22,652 nucleotides of DNA from a virus. Shown here piece by piece: positions 1 through 7,726 of the stretch. Under the pieces are notes generated by a model. It had not been told where the DNA came from. It made no database searches and worked only from the letters and a program-made list of their open reading frames with translations. The DNA is taken from IMG/VR virus record IMGVR_UViG_3300045110_000168, positions 1 through 22,652 of that record. One strand, written 5' to 3'. Made by a program: the position numbers and the translations under genes. The number at the start of each line of letters is the position of its first letter. Within the stretch, counting starts at the first letter, position 1.

Positions 1-120
1 GTCGCATAAATTACAATACCCAATAGCTTCAGCTGATTCTTCTACCGTGTAACTCTTTGGGAAGAAGATGTTCGTGGGTATATTGTTATCCTGACAAAAA
101 AAGCCCGTTCCCTTACGCAT
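1..120 (-). CDS. WhiB-family iron-sulfur transcription factor (partial, runs off the left edge)
   Basis: The first 40 codons of a gene reading leftward out of the window. The peptide has Cys9, a Phe-Phe-Pro at residues 19-21, and a Cys-x2-Cys at 36 and 39. This is the N-terminal pattern of WhiB-like proteins, which bind a [4Fe-4S] cluster with four cysteines (C-xn-C-x2-C-x5-C) and regulate transcription with the host main sigma factor. The fourth Cys and the GVWGG-type turn would lie outside the window. Start chosen at the ATG at 120 because a TATAAT box lies six bases upstream, which suggests a leaderless mRNA, and there is no SD. The gene is separated by about 45 nt from the end of the late operon, so it is probably its own unit. 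WhiB proteins are frequent in actinophages and can alter host gene expression or superinfection. The function here is inferred from family only. Confidence 0.75.
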   Translation of the reverse strand, partial: MRKGTGFFCQDNNIPTNIFFPKSYTVEESAEAIGYCNLCD

Positions 121-126
121 AGCCCC

Positions 127-132
127 ATTATA
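127..132 (-). promoter_or_regulatory. -10 box (TATAAT) of the WhiB-like gene, probably leaderless
   Basis: A perfect TATAAT on the minus strand is followed by GGGGCT and then the ATG at 120, so transcription would start at or next to the A of the start codon. No good -35 is seen 16-18 bp upstream. A short dyad (GTGACGATTATCAC, about 156-169) lies just upstream and overlaps the end of the preceding gene. It could be an operator. Confidence 0.6.
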
Positions 133-165
133 CCTCATCCTGATAACGACCGATAGTGATAATCG

Positions 166-3100
166 TCACTTGAATTTTATGGGTATTTGATCGAATGAAG
201 TATACGTGCCTCTTACTCTCCTAGTCGGATTAACGGGATATCTTGGAGTTGTTCCATCTCGTATTTCTGCCGCTGTGGGGGATTTTGGCTGTACTAATTC
301 GATCTTCCCATTGGAAATTTCAAGTCTAAATCCTGCTGGTTCCAATTGTTTGTTGTAAGAAACAAGTTGGTCACGCATAGTTTGCTTAAGCTCTGCTTCT
401 TTAGTTCCCTGCATTCTATCAGTTACATGGTAAACTGGTAGGCCAGCAGCATATGCAACTTTTTCAAGAGGATCTTTTGGCCCTGTAGCACTACTATACT
501 GACCAAATCCCTTGAACTTGTTTCTTAAGAAATCACCAACATTTTCTACAGGCTTACCTGTAAAGGTATCTTTCTTACTACTCAATTCAAATGGAAGTTG
601 AATAGCGGGAGCAGCTTGTGAAGCCAATCCACCAATCAAACCACCCGGCCTAGTAAATGGATCAGTAAGTGTTCGTACAGGATTCAAGGCATCTGTAAAT
701 CCCCAAGGTTGAGAGTCATCGGTCAAGAGACTTAGGTTTTGATCCCTTTGCCATGACGGTTCCCTTGTGTTTTGCCATTCTTCACTCGGAGCCAATTTCT
801 TCTGCATCTGACTCATCATGTTGAAGTACTTAGGATTCATCAACATGTTTTCGAGAAGAAGCGGAGAGGCTTTACGCATGTAGGTGTAGAATGGAATTCC
901 ATACTTGCGAAGTTTCTTTTCCCAAGGTGTCAAGGCATCGTAGTCAAACTTGAATCTATTGACTCTGGCTTGTGCAGCTTCCTCAGCTTTCGCCCATGAC
1001 TTCTCTTTGGAATATCCCTTAGCACGGTTAAAGGCATATTCCTCATCCATTGCGTGCTTGTAGTGGACTAAACGTCCGAAATCCTCACGAGCCTGAGAAG
1101 CATTAGCTACTTTCTGATGGGCGTTCTTAATTCCTTCTGCCAGTCTACTAACTGATTCAGGAACTTCCAACAAGTTGCTAACCTCAGGTGGAATAGCAGC
1201 ATTCTGAGCTATGTCTTTAATCTGTCCAGGAATTCCAAATGGATTTCGTGCAGCATCCTGTAGACGTGTGGTAGCCATATCCTCTGGATGAATTCTCTTA
1301 CTCATCTCAGTATCATAGTACCCAGAGCTAGCATTCTTGTCGTAACTATCCTTCAATTTACTAAAGGGGAAAGTTTCTCCACCAATATTGATATTAGGAT
1401 CGTCACGGGTAATCATATTCTTGAAAACTTCTGTATACTCCTTAGCTTTGACTCCATCCAACATTCCCATGAAGTAGTCACTAAGCATGTTTCGCATGTG
1501 GAATCCAGGCCAATACATTGTATTAGCAACCTTGTAGATTTGAGTCAGATTCTCTAGACCCTTAACAAAGTTCCTAGCTTCCTTGCTCTGATTAAAACCC
1601 ATGAGTTCATGGTAGTCATCAATGACTTTAGCAATATCCTTGTGCAAGTAGACATTCTCTCCAGGCTTCAATTCTTTCTTAAGCCATTCAGGAATTCCAT
1701 GAATATCGACTTTCTTCAAGTCATGCTTGAATACATCATGAGGTAGAATGCTGGATTTGATTCCATAGTGAGAAACCAAATCTTGAGTCAGACGTGTGGA
1801 TGCGAGCTTATTAAGACTGCGAACTTTTCGTTGAACGAGAGCATCAGCAAAATCTTCTTCTACTCTTAGACCTAAATTCTTTGCATCTGCACCAGTCCAT
1901 CCCTTAGATGATTTGGTAGCGTGCATTGATTCTTTTCTAGGCTCAATCCAACCTCTTGACAAGTTAGCATCAGGAAGTTTGGAACTACCACCCTTGATTC
2001 TATTGAATGTGTAGTTTGCAATATAAGGAGAGTCTGCCTCTGTTCTTACACCAGCGTCAACTTCAGCTTTGTGCATTTCCTTATATAGCTTAACCTGTTC
2101 TTGTTGAATTTCTCCAAGCTTTCCAGTTAGAACGATATCTTCTTCTGTAGCGCTCTTAATCAATTTACGTTCAGCAAGAGTAGTTCCTTGTGCAATCTCT
2201 GCAAGATTCTCTTTGAAGGCATTCAACTCCAACTTAGACCCAGATCGAATCTTATTGGATACATGGCTTGTAGCACCTGGAACCCAAGAACTCATAAGAT
2301 AAGCTCGTTTAAAATTCTCAGGAACGGCTCTGCCTAGATTCATATCATGAATCATTCTAGCCAATCGAGGAAGGTAGATATCATGCTGACCCATGCTAAT
2401 CTTAGGAACATTGAGAACTCTGTTTCTAAGATTAGCCTTAACATTGGTAGCGATATCTTGTACCATAGGCTCTAGCCGACCAGGGAATTCCTTATCAGCA
2501 AGCCTCACAATATCTTCTGGACTTAATGTTTGTCCAGCTTTAGCTGCTGTTGCTTGTACTTCTTCTGCTGCATCCAACCAATGAGAAAAAATAGGATCTT
2601 CTCGCATCTTAGCAAATTCAGTAGAAGTGTGTCTCTTACCACTTTCTACTTCCTCAATGAACTTGAGTTTCTGTGCTTGAATATCTTCAATTGCAGCAGT
2701 TCTAACATGTTCTCCAGCAGCTTCAGCTAATGTTCCATGAACATCTTTAGGGCCACCACCAGTAACTTTTCCAGACTTTTCCTCATAGATCATATTGTCT
2801 AGATCAGCCTGAGTTTGTCTAATTACACGATCCTTAAGACTTAGAGAAGTAGTACCGCCACCAATTCTCCTAGGCTGTTGACTGGTAACTGTTTTAGGTA
2901 GAGCTTGTTCTGTAACATTCTCAGCGATCCTAACTTTTGCAGGATCAAGCCAAACGGTTACACCATGCTTTTGACCTTTAGTAATTTCTCCACCTACATG
3001 AGCAAAGGCGTCATAACCACCAAAGTTGGAATCCTGCATAAGATCATTCAGATCATACATGATATCATCAGCTTCTGCTTGATGCATACGTCCATCAGAA

Positions 3101-4578
3101 AGCATTTCCTTAAAGGCTTTGTAAACGTCTTTGCCTTTAGACTGTGGATTAGCCAATGTATCCTGTAGTTTATTTATAGCTTCTTGAGTAGTATCAAACC
3201 ACTCATTTTGAACTAGACCATCTGTAAATTGCTGTACTGCCCTATTAAGATCAGGTGCTGGCCTTTCTAGATTTAACATCTTAGGCGGAGCATCTCCAGC
3301 CCATTCAAGACGATAAACATTAGGATTTTTACCTGCACCTTTAGCAGTATACTTTCCTGCTACAGAACCAGTATCGGTAGAATAAACCCCAGGACCATAC
3401 AGATTATCTGCGCTCTTTCCTGTGTATTGTTGGAACTCAGGAATAGGATCAGATGATCCATGATAGTATTTGCCAAACTCAGGCTTATTCAACTCAGGAG
3501 GTAGAACATCTGTAACTTTTCTAGTGCCTACAACCTTACTAGGAGTAGCTTCGATTTTTGTCTTATCTAAAACAGCTTTAAGATCAGGATGAGTTGCAGA
3601 GGACATACCTTCACCTACAGCTGCGCCAAATTCCTGTTTAATGGCATCCAAACCAAGAGCAGCTTTACCAGACTTTAGAAGCTCTGCGGTAGAATTAGCG
3701 GCTGTCTTAATGGTCTTTATCTTTGTGAAGGTCAATGGATTTTCTACGGTATCTATTCCGAAACCAAGAAGCCCATAATAATGTGGGCTAATAATATTGT
3801 CCTTAGCCCATTGAGGCATGAGAGCATTAAGCACATCATGACCTGAAGTCTTTGACTTACCTTCTAATCCAGATATAGCACCTTGTGTAGAACCACCAAC
3901 ACCTTGTCCTTGCGAACCTGATCTAACTAAAGATTCATTGACAGCATAACCATAGCGATTAGACACATCAAATGGACGACTTATTAGGTTTTTCATTGTC
4001 CATTGAGTTGCAGCACCTTGATTAAGCTGATGTGCGAAATCAAATGCAGAAGCACTATCACCTTCACCGGAACCAGAAGTTGGCTCATCATCAGACAAAC
4101 CAATATAACCTGCTACATTTCCAGCAGTATGCTGAATTCCCTTTACAAGTCCTTTGAGGGAGAATCCAGCGCTACTTTCCTTTGGAATATCTGGACGATC
4201 AGCTTTTTGAAGGTCTTTAACATTAACCTTAGGTCCTGTAGGTACAACTTTTGAAGATGCTTTAGAAGTTGTAGTCCCAGTATCAGGTATAACTTCACCT
4301 GTTCTAGGATTCATCTTACCTTTATTAGTAGTCAATCCTAGAATTGTAGCAGCATCTGTAGGTGTAGTTACAGGAGTTACCTTAGCTTTAGGAGTTTTCG
4401 TAGTAGTTGTCTTTTTCTTTGCCATCATCAGAGCAGCTTTAATTAAAGCTCCCTGATCTTGCTTTTGAAATTGGGCATCAGTGTAAGTAGGTAAAGGTCT
4501 ACCAACTTTTGACCCAACCAGTTCATTGAACTGTGAAGCAAAGATATTGCGACTATTCTCCGCAGCGGAAAGTGCCAT
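166..4578 (-). CDS. Giant internal virion protein (polyvalent type) with ADP-ribosyltransferase-like domain
   Basis: 1470 aa, last gene of the late operon. The N-terminus (1-150) is a low-complexity Thr/Lys-rich tail. Residues about 370-552 look like an ART domain of the kind found in phage polyvalent proteins: Tyr-Tyr-His-Gly-Ser at 371-375, Gly-Pro-Gly-Val-Tyr-Ser-Thr at 395-401, and a closing Gly-Tyr-Asp plus beta strand at 521-552. The third catalytic residue (a Glu in active ARTs) is not obvious, so activity is uncertain. The C-terminal half has WPGFHMRNMLSD (1023-1034) and a block around PFYTYMRKASPLLL (1229-1242), an arrangement I associate with very large phage internal virion proteins thought to be ejected with DNA. 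There is no signal peptide. The ATG overlaps the stop of the preceding gene (TAATG). Inferred role: capsid or ejection protein that may modify host targets at infection onset. Confidence 0.7.
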   Translation of the reverse strand: MALSAAENSRNIFASQFNELVGSKVGRPLPTYTDAQFQKQDQGALIKAALMMAKKKTTTTKTPKAKVTPVTTPTDAATILGLTTNKGKMNPRTGEVIPDTGTTTSKASSKVVPTGPKVNVKDLQKADRPDIPKESSAGFSLKGLVKGIQHTAGNVAGYIGLSDDEPTSGSGEGDSASAFDFAHQLNQGAATQWTMKNLISRPFDVSNRYGYAVNESLVRSGSQGQGVGGSTQGAISGLEGKSKTSGHDVLNALMPQWAKDNIISPHYYGLLGFGIDTVENPLTFTKIKTIKTAANSTAELLKSGKAALGLDAIKQEFGAAVGEGMSSATHPDLKAVLDKTKIEATPSKVVGTRKVTDVLPPELNKPEFGKYYHGSSDPIPEFQQYTGKSADNLYGPGVYSTDTGSVAGKYTAKGAGKNPNVYRLEWAGDAPPKMLNLERPAPDLNRAVQQFTDGLVQNEWFDTTQEAINKLQDTLANPQSKGKDVYKAFKEMLSDGRMHQAEADDIMYDLNDLMQDSNFGGYDAFAHVGGEITKGQKHGVTVWLDPAKVRIAENVTEQALPKTVTSQQPRRIGGGTTSLSLKDRVIRQTQADLDNMIYEEKSGKVTGGGPKDVHGTLAEAAGEHVRTAAIEDIQAQKLKFIEEVESGKRHTSTEFAKMREDPIFSHWLDAAEEVQATAAKAGQTLSPEDIVRLADKEFPGRLEPMVQDIATNVKANLRNRVLNVPKISMGQHDIYLPRLARMIHDMNLGRAVPENFKRAYLMSSWVPGATSHVSNKIRSGSKLELNAFKENLAEIAQGTTLAERKLIKSATEEDIVLTGKLGEIQQEQVKLYKEMHKAEVDAGVRTEADSPYIANYTFNRIKGGSSKLPDANLSRGWIEPRKESMHATKSSKGWTGADAKNLGLRVEEDFADALVQRKVRSLNKLASTRLTQDLVSHYGIKSSILPHDVFKHDLKKVDIHGIPEWLKKELKPGENVYLHKDIAKVIDDYHELMGFNQSKEARNFVKGLENLTQIYKVANTMYWPGFHMRNMLSDYFMGMLDGVKAKEYTEVFKNMITRDDPNINIGGETFPFSKLKDSYDKNASSGYYDTEMSKRIHPEDMATTRLQDAARNPFGIPGQIKDIAQNAAIPPEVSNLLEVPESVSRLAEGIKNAHQKVANASQAREDFGRLVHYKHAMDEEYAFNRAKGYSKEKSWAKAEEAAQARVNRFKFDYDALTPWEKKLRKYGIPFYTYMRKASPLLLENMLMNPKYFNMMSQMQKKLAPSEEWQNTREPSWQRDQNLSLLTDDSQPWGFTDALNPVRTLTDPFTRPGGLIGGLASQAAPAIQLPFELSSKKDTFTGKPVENVGDFLRNKFKGFGQYSSATGPKDPLEKVAYAAGLPVYHVTDRMQGTKEAELKQTMRDQLVSYNKQLEPAGFRLEISNGKIELVQPKSPTAAEIRDGTTPRYPVNPTRRVRGTYTSFDQIPIKFK

Positions 4579-5816
4579 TATGTCTTCTTTTTACCTGTAT
4601 TTGTAACCTTCGTTGTTACTTTAGGTTGTGCCCAAACTCCACCCAAACCTTCAGCGCCTCTTAGAACTGTTTGATGAGTTGGAATTGTGCCCTTAGCTGC
4701 AACTGCTGCTGTATAGGCAGGATTAATTACTTTAGCTGGAGCTTTGGGAGCTTTACCAGGGAGATAGTAGAACGAATTACTGGAAGCTTGCTTGCCATTA
4801 ACCATACTTGCAGCAACAGCAGCATTCACATTTCCTTGTGCCAGTTTAGTAACTGGGTTTCCAGAAGCAAGGTTAACTGCATTACGGAACGCAGCCGCAC
4901 CTTGCTTATCGCCAGAGGCTAGCAATTGATTGTAATAAGCCAAATCTTGCCCACCATATTCAGCTGTTCCAGTTTCTGTTGCTGTAGTACTTACTGAACC
5001 TCCAGAACTTCCACCTTTACGTCTACCTCCACCGCCTCCACCAGAACCTTTCTTAGCATTAAGTGCATCTACAAAGGCTTGAAGTTTCAAGAGATTCAAT
5101 TGAGCCACTCTTTCTTCTTCCAATTGATCCCATCCAGCAGATTGAGTAACCTTATCTTTTGCATATTGATTACCTCTAGCCAAAGCATCTTGTTGGGAAA
5201 GAAGTCCAGCTTTCAACAACCAAGCTTGATTATCAGCCAGGCTTTGATCTGAGTTTTCCTTATTCTTTCGCATAGCTAAATCTCTAGCTTGTGCAACAAT
5301 TGCAGGATCAACTCCAAGTGCTGTAGCAGATTGATCTTGTGCTGTACGAGAACCCATATAGGCATCATACAACTGTTGATTAGCTGCATCCTGATTTACC
5401 TTGAATTTATCAGATACAGCTTGGAAGATTGCAGGACGTGCATCTGCATTCTCTTTGGTATAGGCAAGAAGTTGATCGTACAAACCAGGGATTGGGTTCT
5501 TACTCAAATCAGCTTTATCTGCAACATATCCAGCTAAAGGATCAACAGGAGCAACAGCGCCACCACCTGAACTTCCTCCGCCACTTAATCTTGCAGTTGC
5601 AGCAGCTTGAATAGGATTAGCCGCAGGATAAACACCTTGGCTTTGTGTAGCTTTTGTTGAACCAGGAATATTTAATCCAGCTTGTACCCCACGAGCATTA
5701 GCAAATGCACGTGAGCCTAGAATTGTAGGTACTACAGGAGCAGCTTTAGGCTTTGTAGCATTCCTAATGATATCTGCTTCATAAACCCGTTCTACAGGTC
5801 GTACACCGGGAGGCAT
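4578..5816 (-). CDS. Ala/Gly/Gln-rich putative virion protein, 412 aa
   Basis: Family not recognised. The protein is rich in Ala, Gln and Gly, with Gly/Ser-rich linkers near residues 80-88 and 258-272 (a run of six Gly followed by RRK). The middle (about 110-250) is predicted helical, with many Gln/Ala/Leu residues, resembling the soluble helical internal proteins of short-tailed phages. It lies directly upstream of the 1470-aa virion protein and directly after a 46-aa basic protein: its ATG follows that gene's TAA with no gap, and the SD is AAGGGG. The repeated motif style (proline-rich ends, Gly linker) suggests a flexible structural or ejection protein. Mass spectrometry of virions would decide. 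Confidence 0.6.
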   Translation of the reverse strand: MPPGVRPVERVYEADIIRNATKPKAAPVVPTILGSRAFANARGVQAGLNIPGSTKATQSQGVYPAANPIQAAATARLSGGGSSGGGAVAPVDPLAGYVADKADLSKNPIPGLYDQLLAYTKENADARPAIFQAVSDKFKVNQDAANQQLYDAYMGSRTAQDQSATALGVDPAIVAQARDLAMRKNKENSDQSLADNQAWLLKAGLLSQQDALARGNQYAKDKVTQSAGWDQLEEERVAQLNLLKLQAFVDALNAKKGSGGGGGGRRKGGSSGGSVSTTATETGTAEYGGQDLAYYNQLLASGDKQGAAAFRNAVNLASGNPVTKLAQGNVNAAVAASMVNGKQASSNSFYYLPGKAPKAPAKVINPAYTAAVAAKGTIPTHQTVLRGAEGLGGVWAQPKVTTKVTNTGKKKT

Positions 5817-5957
5817 TTACTTCCCCTTCCTCTTGATTACCTTCTTTTTCTTCTTCATCAATTTGAGCATGGCCGCACGTTGCGCATCAAATTTCTTTGG
5901 ATGAGAGGCTAGATAACGAGCCTCAAACATATCTGAGGTTGTTTTAGATGAAGGCAT
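5817..5957 (-). CDS. Small basic protein, 46 aa
   Basis: Short gene filling the gap between two larger genes. The ATG overlaps the TAA of the 141-aa gene (TAATG) and an AGAGG lies five bases upstream. The TAA abuts the next ATG. The product begins MPSSKTTSDMFEARYLASHP and ends in a strongly basic stretch (residues 31-46, ten Lys and one Arg), so it could bind DNA or RNA. The tight packing on both sides is the main support that it is real. No family recognised. Possible roles are a head-internal DNA-binding peptide or a small assembly factor. Confidence 0.65.
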   Translation of the reverse strand: MPSSKTTSDMFEARYLASHPKKFDAQRAAMLKLMKKKKKVIKRKGK

Positions 5958-6382
5958 TATGCCCTCTTCCTCTTATTCGCCATAGCAGCAATTTTCTGGT
6001 AATTGGCACTTGGATCAGTTGGAGTATGCAGATGAATGTGAATTGCACTTTGCAAACCTGCAAGTGGAGAAGCAGTATCTCCTGTAGATTTCATAGGTGT
6101 AATAGCAGAATCTTCTTGATAAGAATGTCCTACTTGAACACCATTAGGATTCTTCCAAGCGCCTCCACCTTTGGAGCCTGTATAATCCCAACCCTTTAGC
6201 TTACCAGATGAACCACGTTGATCGGCAGTAGTACCCATCAACTTCTTCTTTCTAATGGGAACCATTTTCTTTCCAGTTTCAGTCCAAGCTCTGTCTTGCA
6301 CATTAGCTTGAACGATCTTTCTGTTTTGATTAGGATTCCCACCAGCATCTCTTATGCCTGGACCATATGGTTTCTTAGGCAT
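5957..6382 (-). CDS. Basic virion-region protein, 141 aa
   Basis: Unknown family. The N-terminal two thirds is basic and Gly/Asn/Pro-rich (MPKKPYGPGIRDAGG start, Lys-rich stretch near 44-47). The C-terminus contains a His-x-His-x-His (HIHLHT, about 114-119) and ends in KRKRA. It is probably disordered. SD AAGGA lies eight bases before the ATG, which overlaps the stop of the upstream 238-aa gene. It belongs to a set of small and medium proteins between the tail fibre and the giant internal protein, so a structural or ejection role is likely but inferred only from place. Confidence 0.6.
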   Translation of the reverse strand: MPKKPYGPGIRDAGGNPNQNRKIVQANVQDRAWTETGKKMVPIRKKKLMGTTADQRGSSGKLKGWDYTGSKGGGAWKNPNGVQVGHSYQEDSAITPMKSTGDTASPLAGLQSAIHIHLHTPTDPSANYQKIAAMANKRKRA

Positions 6383-7098
6383 TACTGTGGTCCTTGAACT
6401 TTCTTTTGGGCCAAGAATCCTGTTTGACCAGAAATTCCAGCCTTTGCAGCAGGCTTAGGAGCAGCTGCTCTTACAACAGGATTACTTGCAACAGGTGCTA
6501 CAAAACCTTGGGAAGCTTGAGGGATTGTTCCTGAAAGATTAGGTGTTGTTTGAACACCAGTTTGAGGAGCAATCATTGCCATCAATTGAGCAGTCTGAGC
6601 ATTCATTGCATCCAATTGCTGTTGGTGCTTAATTGCTGCATCAGCAGCAGCAGCTTGCTCTGCGGTCCACCTATTGGAAGCATCCAATTGAGCAGTTCCA
6701 TAACCGGATTCAAGAGCAGTAATTCCTCGATCAACTCCCTGCATACCATTCTGAGCAAAATTACTCAAATCGGTATCATATTGATCCCATTGAGTACCAA
6801 TATCTTGCTGTTGCTGCAAAGCGGCACCGCTATTAAGCAAACCACGATCTGCAAGACCTTGATTACCCATCAACAAAGCCTTTTGGCGATCTTGATGCGA
6901 ACGAGTAAGATTGTCTGTAAGCTGACGCTGGAAGTTTCCCTTATCCATATCAGCGTTGTTGATTGCTTGCATCAATGCTTGATACGCAGCATTAACACCA
7001 GCATCACTAGCCAGTGCTCCAATTGGAGCATTTCTACCGGCTGCGATTTGTGGGGCGTCTGGAGCAATTGTAAGTCCAGGTGAAAGATATTCAGGCAT
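6382..7098 (-). CDS. Ala/Gln-rich helical virion protein, 238 aa
   Basis: Unrecognised by family. Residues about 30-175 are Gln/Ala/Asn-rich and would form long amphipathic helices (QQQQ near 96-99, AEQAAAADAAIKHQQQ near 146-161). The C-terminus (about 180-238) is Pro/Ala/Val-rich and probably flexible. The composition and position between tail and giant internal protein resemble internal core or ejection proteins of short-tailed phages. The ATG overlaps the TAA of the upstream gene (TAATG), with a GGAGGG eleven bases before it. It shares its low-complexity style with the 412-aa protein downstream. The two could be diverged relatives, but no clear alignment is seen. Confidence 0.6.
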   Translation of the reverse strand: MPEYLSPGLTIAPDAPQIAAGRNAPIGALASDAGVNAAYQALMQAINNADMDKGNFQRQLTDNLTRSHQDRQKALLMGNQGLADRGLLNSGAALQQQQDIGTQWDQYDTDLSNFAQNGMQGVDRGITALESGYGTAQLDASNRWTAEQAAAADAAIKHQQQLDAMNAQTAQLMAMIAPQTGVQTTPNLSGTIPQASQGFVAPVASNPVVRAAAPKPAAKAGISGQTGFLAQKKVQGPQ

Positions 7099-7340
7099 TA
7101 TTGATACAACCCTCCGTGATCGGTCATCAGTGTATTTGAGTATTTACTTTGTGGTTTTACAGGCCCAGGGTTCATAATTGCAGCCCTGCGCTTACGCTGC
7201 AATTTAGCAGCAGCCTGTAGTGGTGTCATGTTGTTTTGGTTTCTTCCCAAAGGATTGGGAGAGGCACCAGTACCGTTATACACATTGTTTCCTCTGGCAT
7301 AACGATCTGTAGTTGATTTCTTACCAAGCATATCAGCCAT
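7098..7340 (-). CDS. Small hypothetical protein, 80 aa
   Basis: 80 residues, basic in the middle (KLQRKRRAAIM near 47-57), with many Asn, Gly and Pro and no membrane segment. It starts at an ATG with AAGGAG four bases upstream and overlaps the end of the 54-aa gene by 8 nt. It ends in TAATG shared with the next gene. Family unknown. The position suggests a minor virion or assembly protein. Confidence 0.6.
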   Translation of the reverse strand: MADMLGKKSTTDRYARGNNVYNGTGASPNPLGRNQNNMTPLQAAAKLQRKRRAAIMNPGPVKPQSKYSNTLMTDHGGLYQ

Positions 7341-7497
7341 TAGGCTCCTTCACTACCTCGTTGAACTGTTCGACTTCTTGAAGTCTTTCTTGCAACTTCT
7401 TGATGTGAAGTCTTTGCATGACAATCATGAGTTCTTTGGGAAATTCTGCATTCATAGCTTCTAGAATTTCCTCGTTGCTGACTTGAATTTGATCCAT
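7333..7497 (-). CDS. Small charged helical protein, 54 aa
   Basis: Short gene between the 73-aa and 80-aa genes. The ATG at 7497 has AGGAG four bases upstream, formed in part by the stop codon of the previous gene (TAGGAG). The product (MDQIQVSNEEILEAMNAEFP start) is predicted almost fully helical, with heptad-like Leu/Ile/Val spacing (about 22-48), so it may be a coiled coil. The stop lies inside the next gene (8-nt overlap). The combination of strong SD and seamless packing makes it very likely to be translated. Function unknown. Confidence 0.7.
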   Translation of the reverse strand: MDQIQVSNEEILEAMNAEFPKELMIVMQRLHIKKLQERLQEVEQFNEVVKEPNG

Positions 7498-7504
7498 TTT
7501 GCTC

Positions 7505-7726
7505 CTAAGATATGATGTTGGATAGGTCTACAGGTGGGAGGTTAACTCTTGCCTTTTCTTCTTCATACCTCTTAACCTGTTCCTTGATCCAATCCATGAT
7601 GACTTTTTTGGCAAGAGCAGGAGTAGGATCAGCTTTTGTAACTGCATCCACCATTTGATATGCACAAAGAGCTTCAATCACTCTGGGTAACTGTGCATCA
7701 GGGATTTGAAACGAAATGTTAGCCAC
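7505..7726 (-). CDS. Small tail-region protein, 73 aa
   Basis: Starts at a GTG inside the last codons of the tail fibre gene (8-nt overlap), with GGA five bases upstream. The opening residues, MANISFQIPDAQLPRVIEAL, resemble small proteins I have seen encoded near tail genes of many phages, with a beta strand followed by a helix. No function is known to me for that group. Residues 40-60 form a charged helix. It may help fibre folding or attachment, given the translational coupling to the fibre gene. That role is inference. Confidence 0.6.
   Translation of the reverse strand: MANISFQIPDAQLPRVIEALCAYQMVDAVTKADPTPALAKKVIMDWIKEQVKRYEEEKARVNLPPVDLSNIIS

Noticed and set aside
6550-7083. 177-codon plus-strand frame opposite the 238-aa virion gene
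   Set aside because: Its Ser/Ile/Leu-rich sequence is the antisense of an Ala/Gln-rich gene. No SD and no gene neighbours on that strand.
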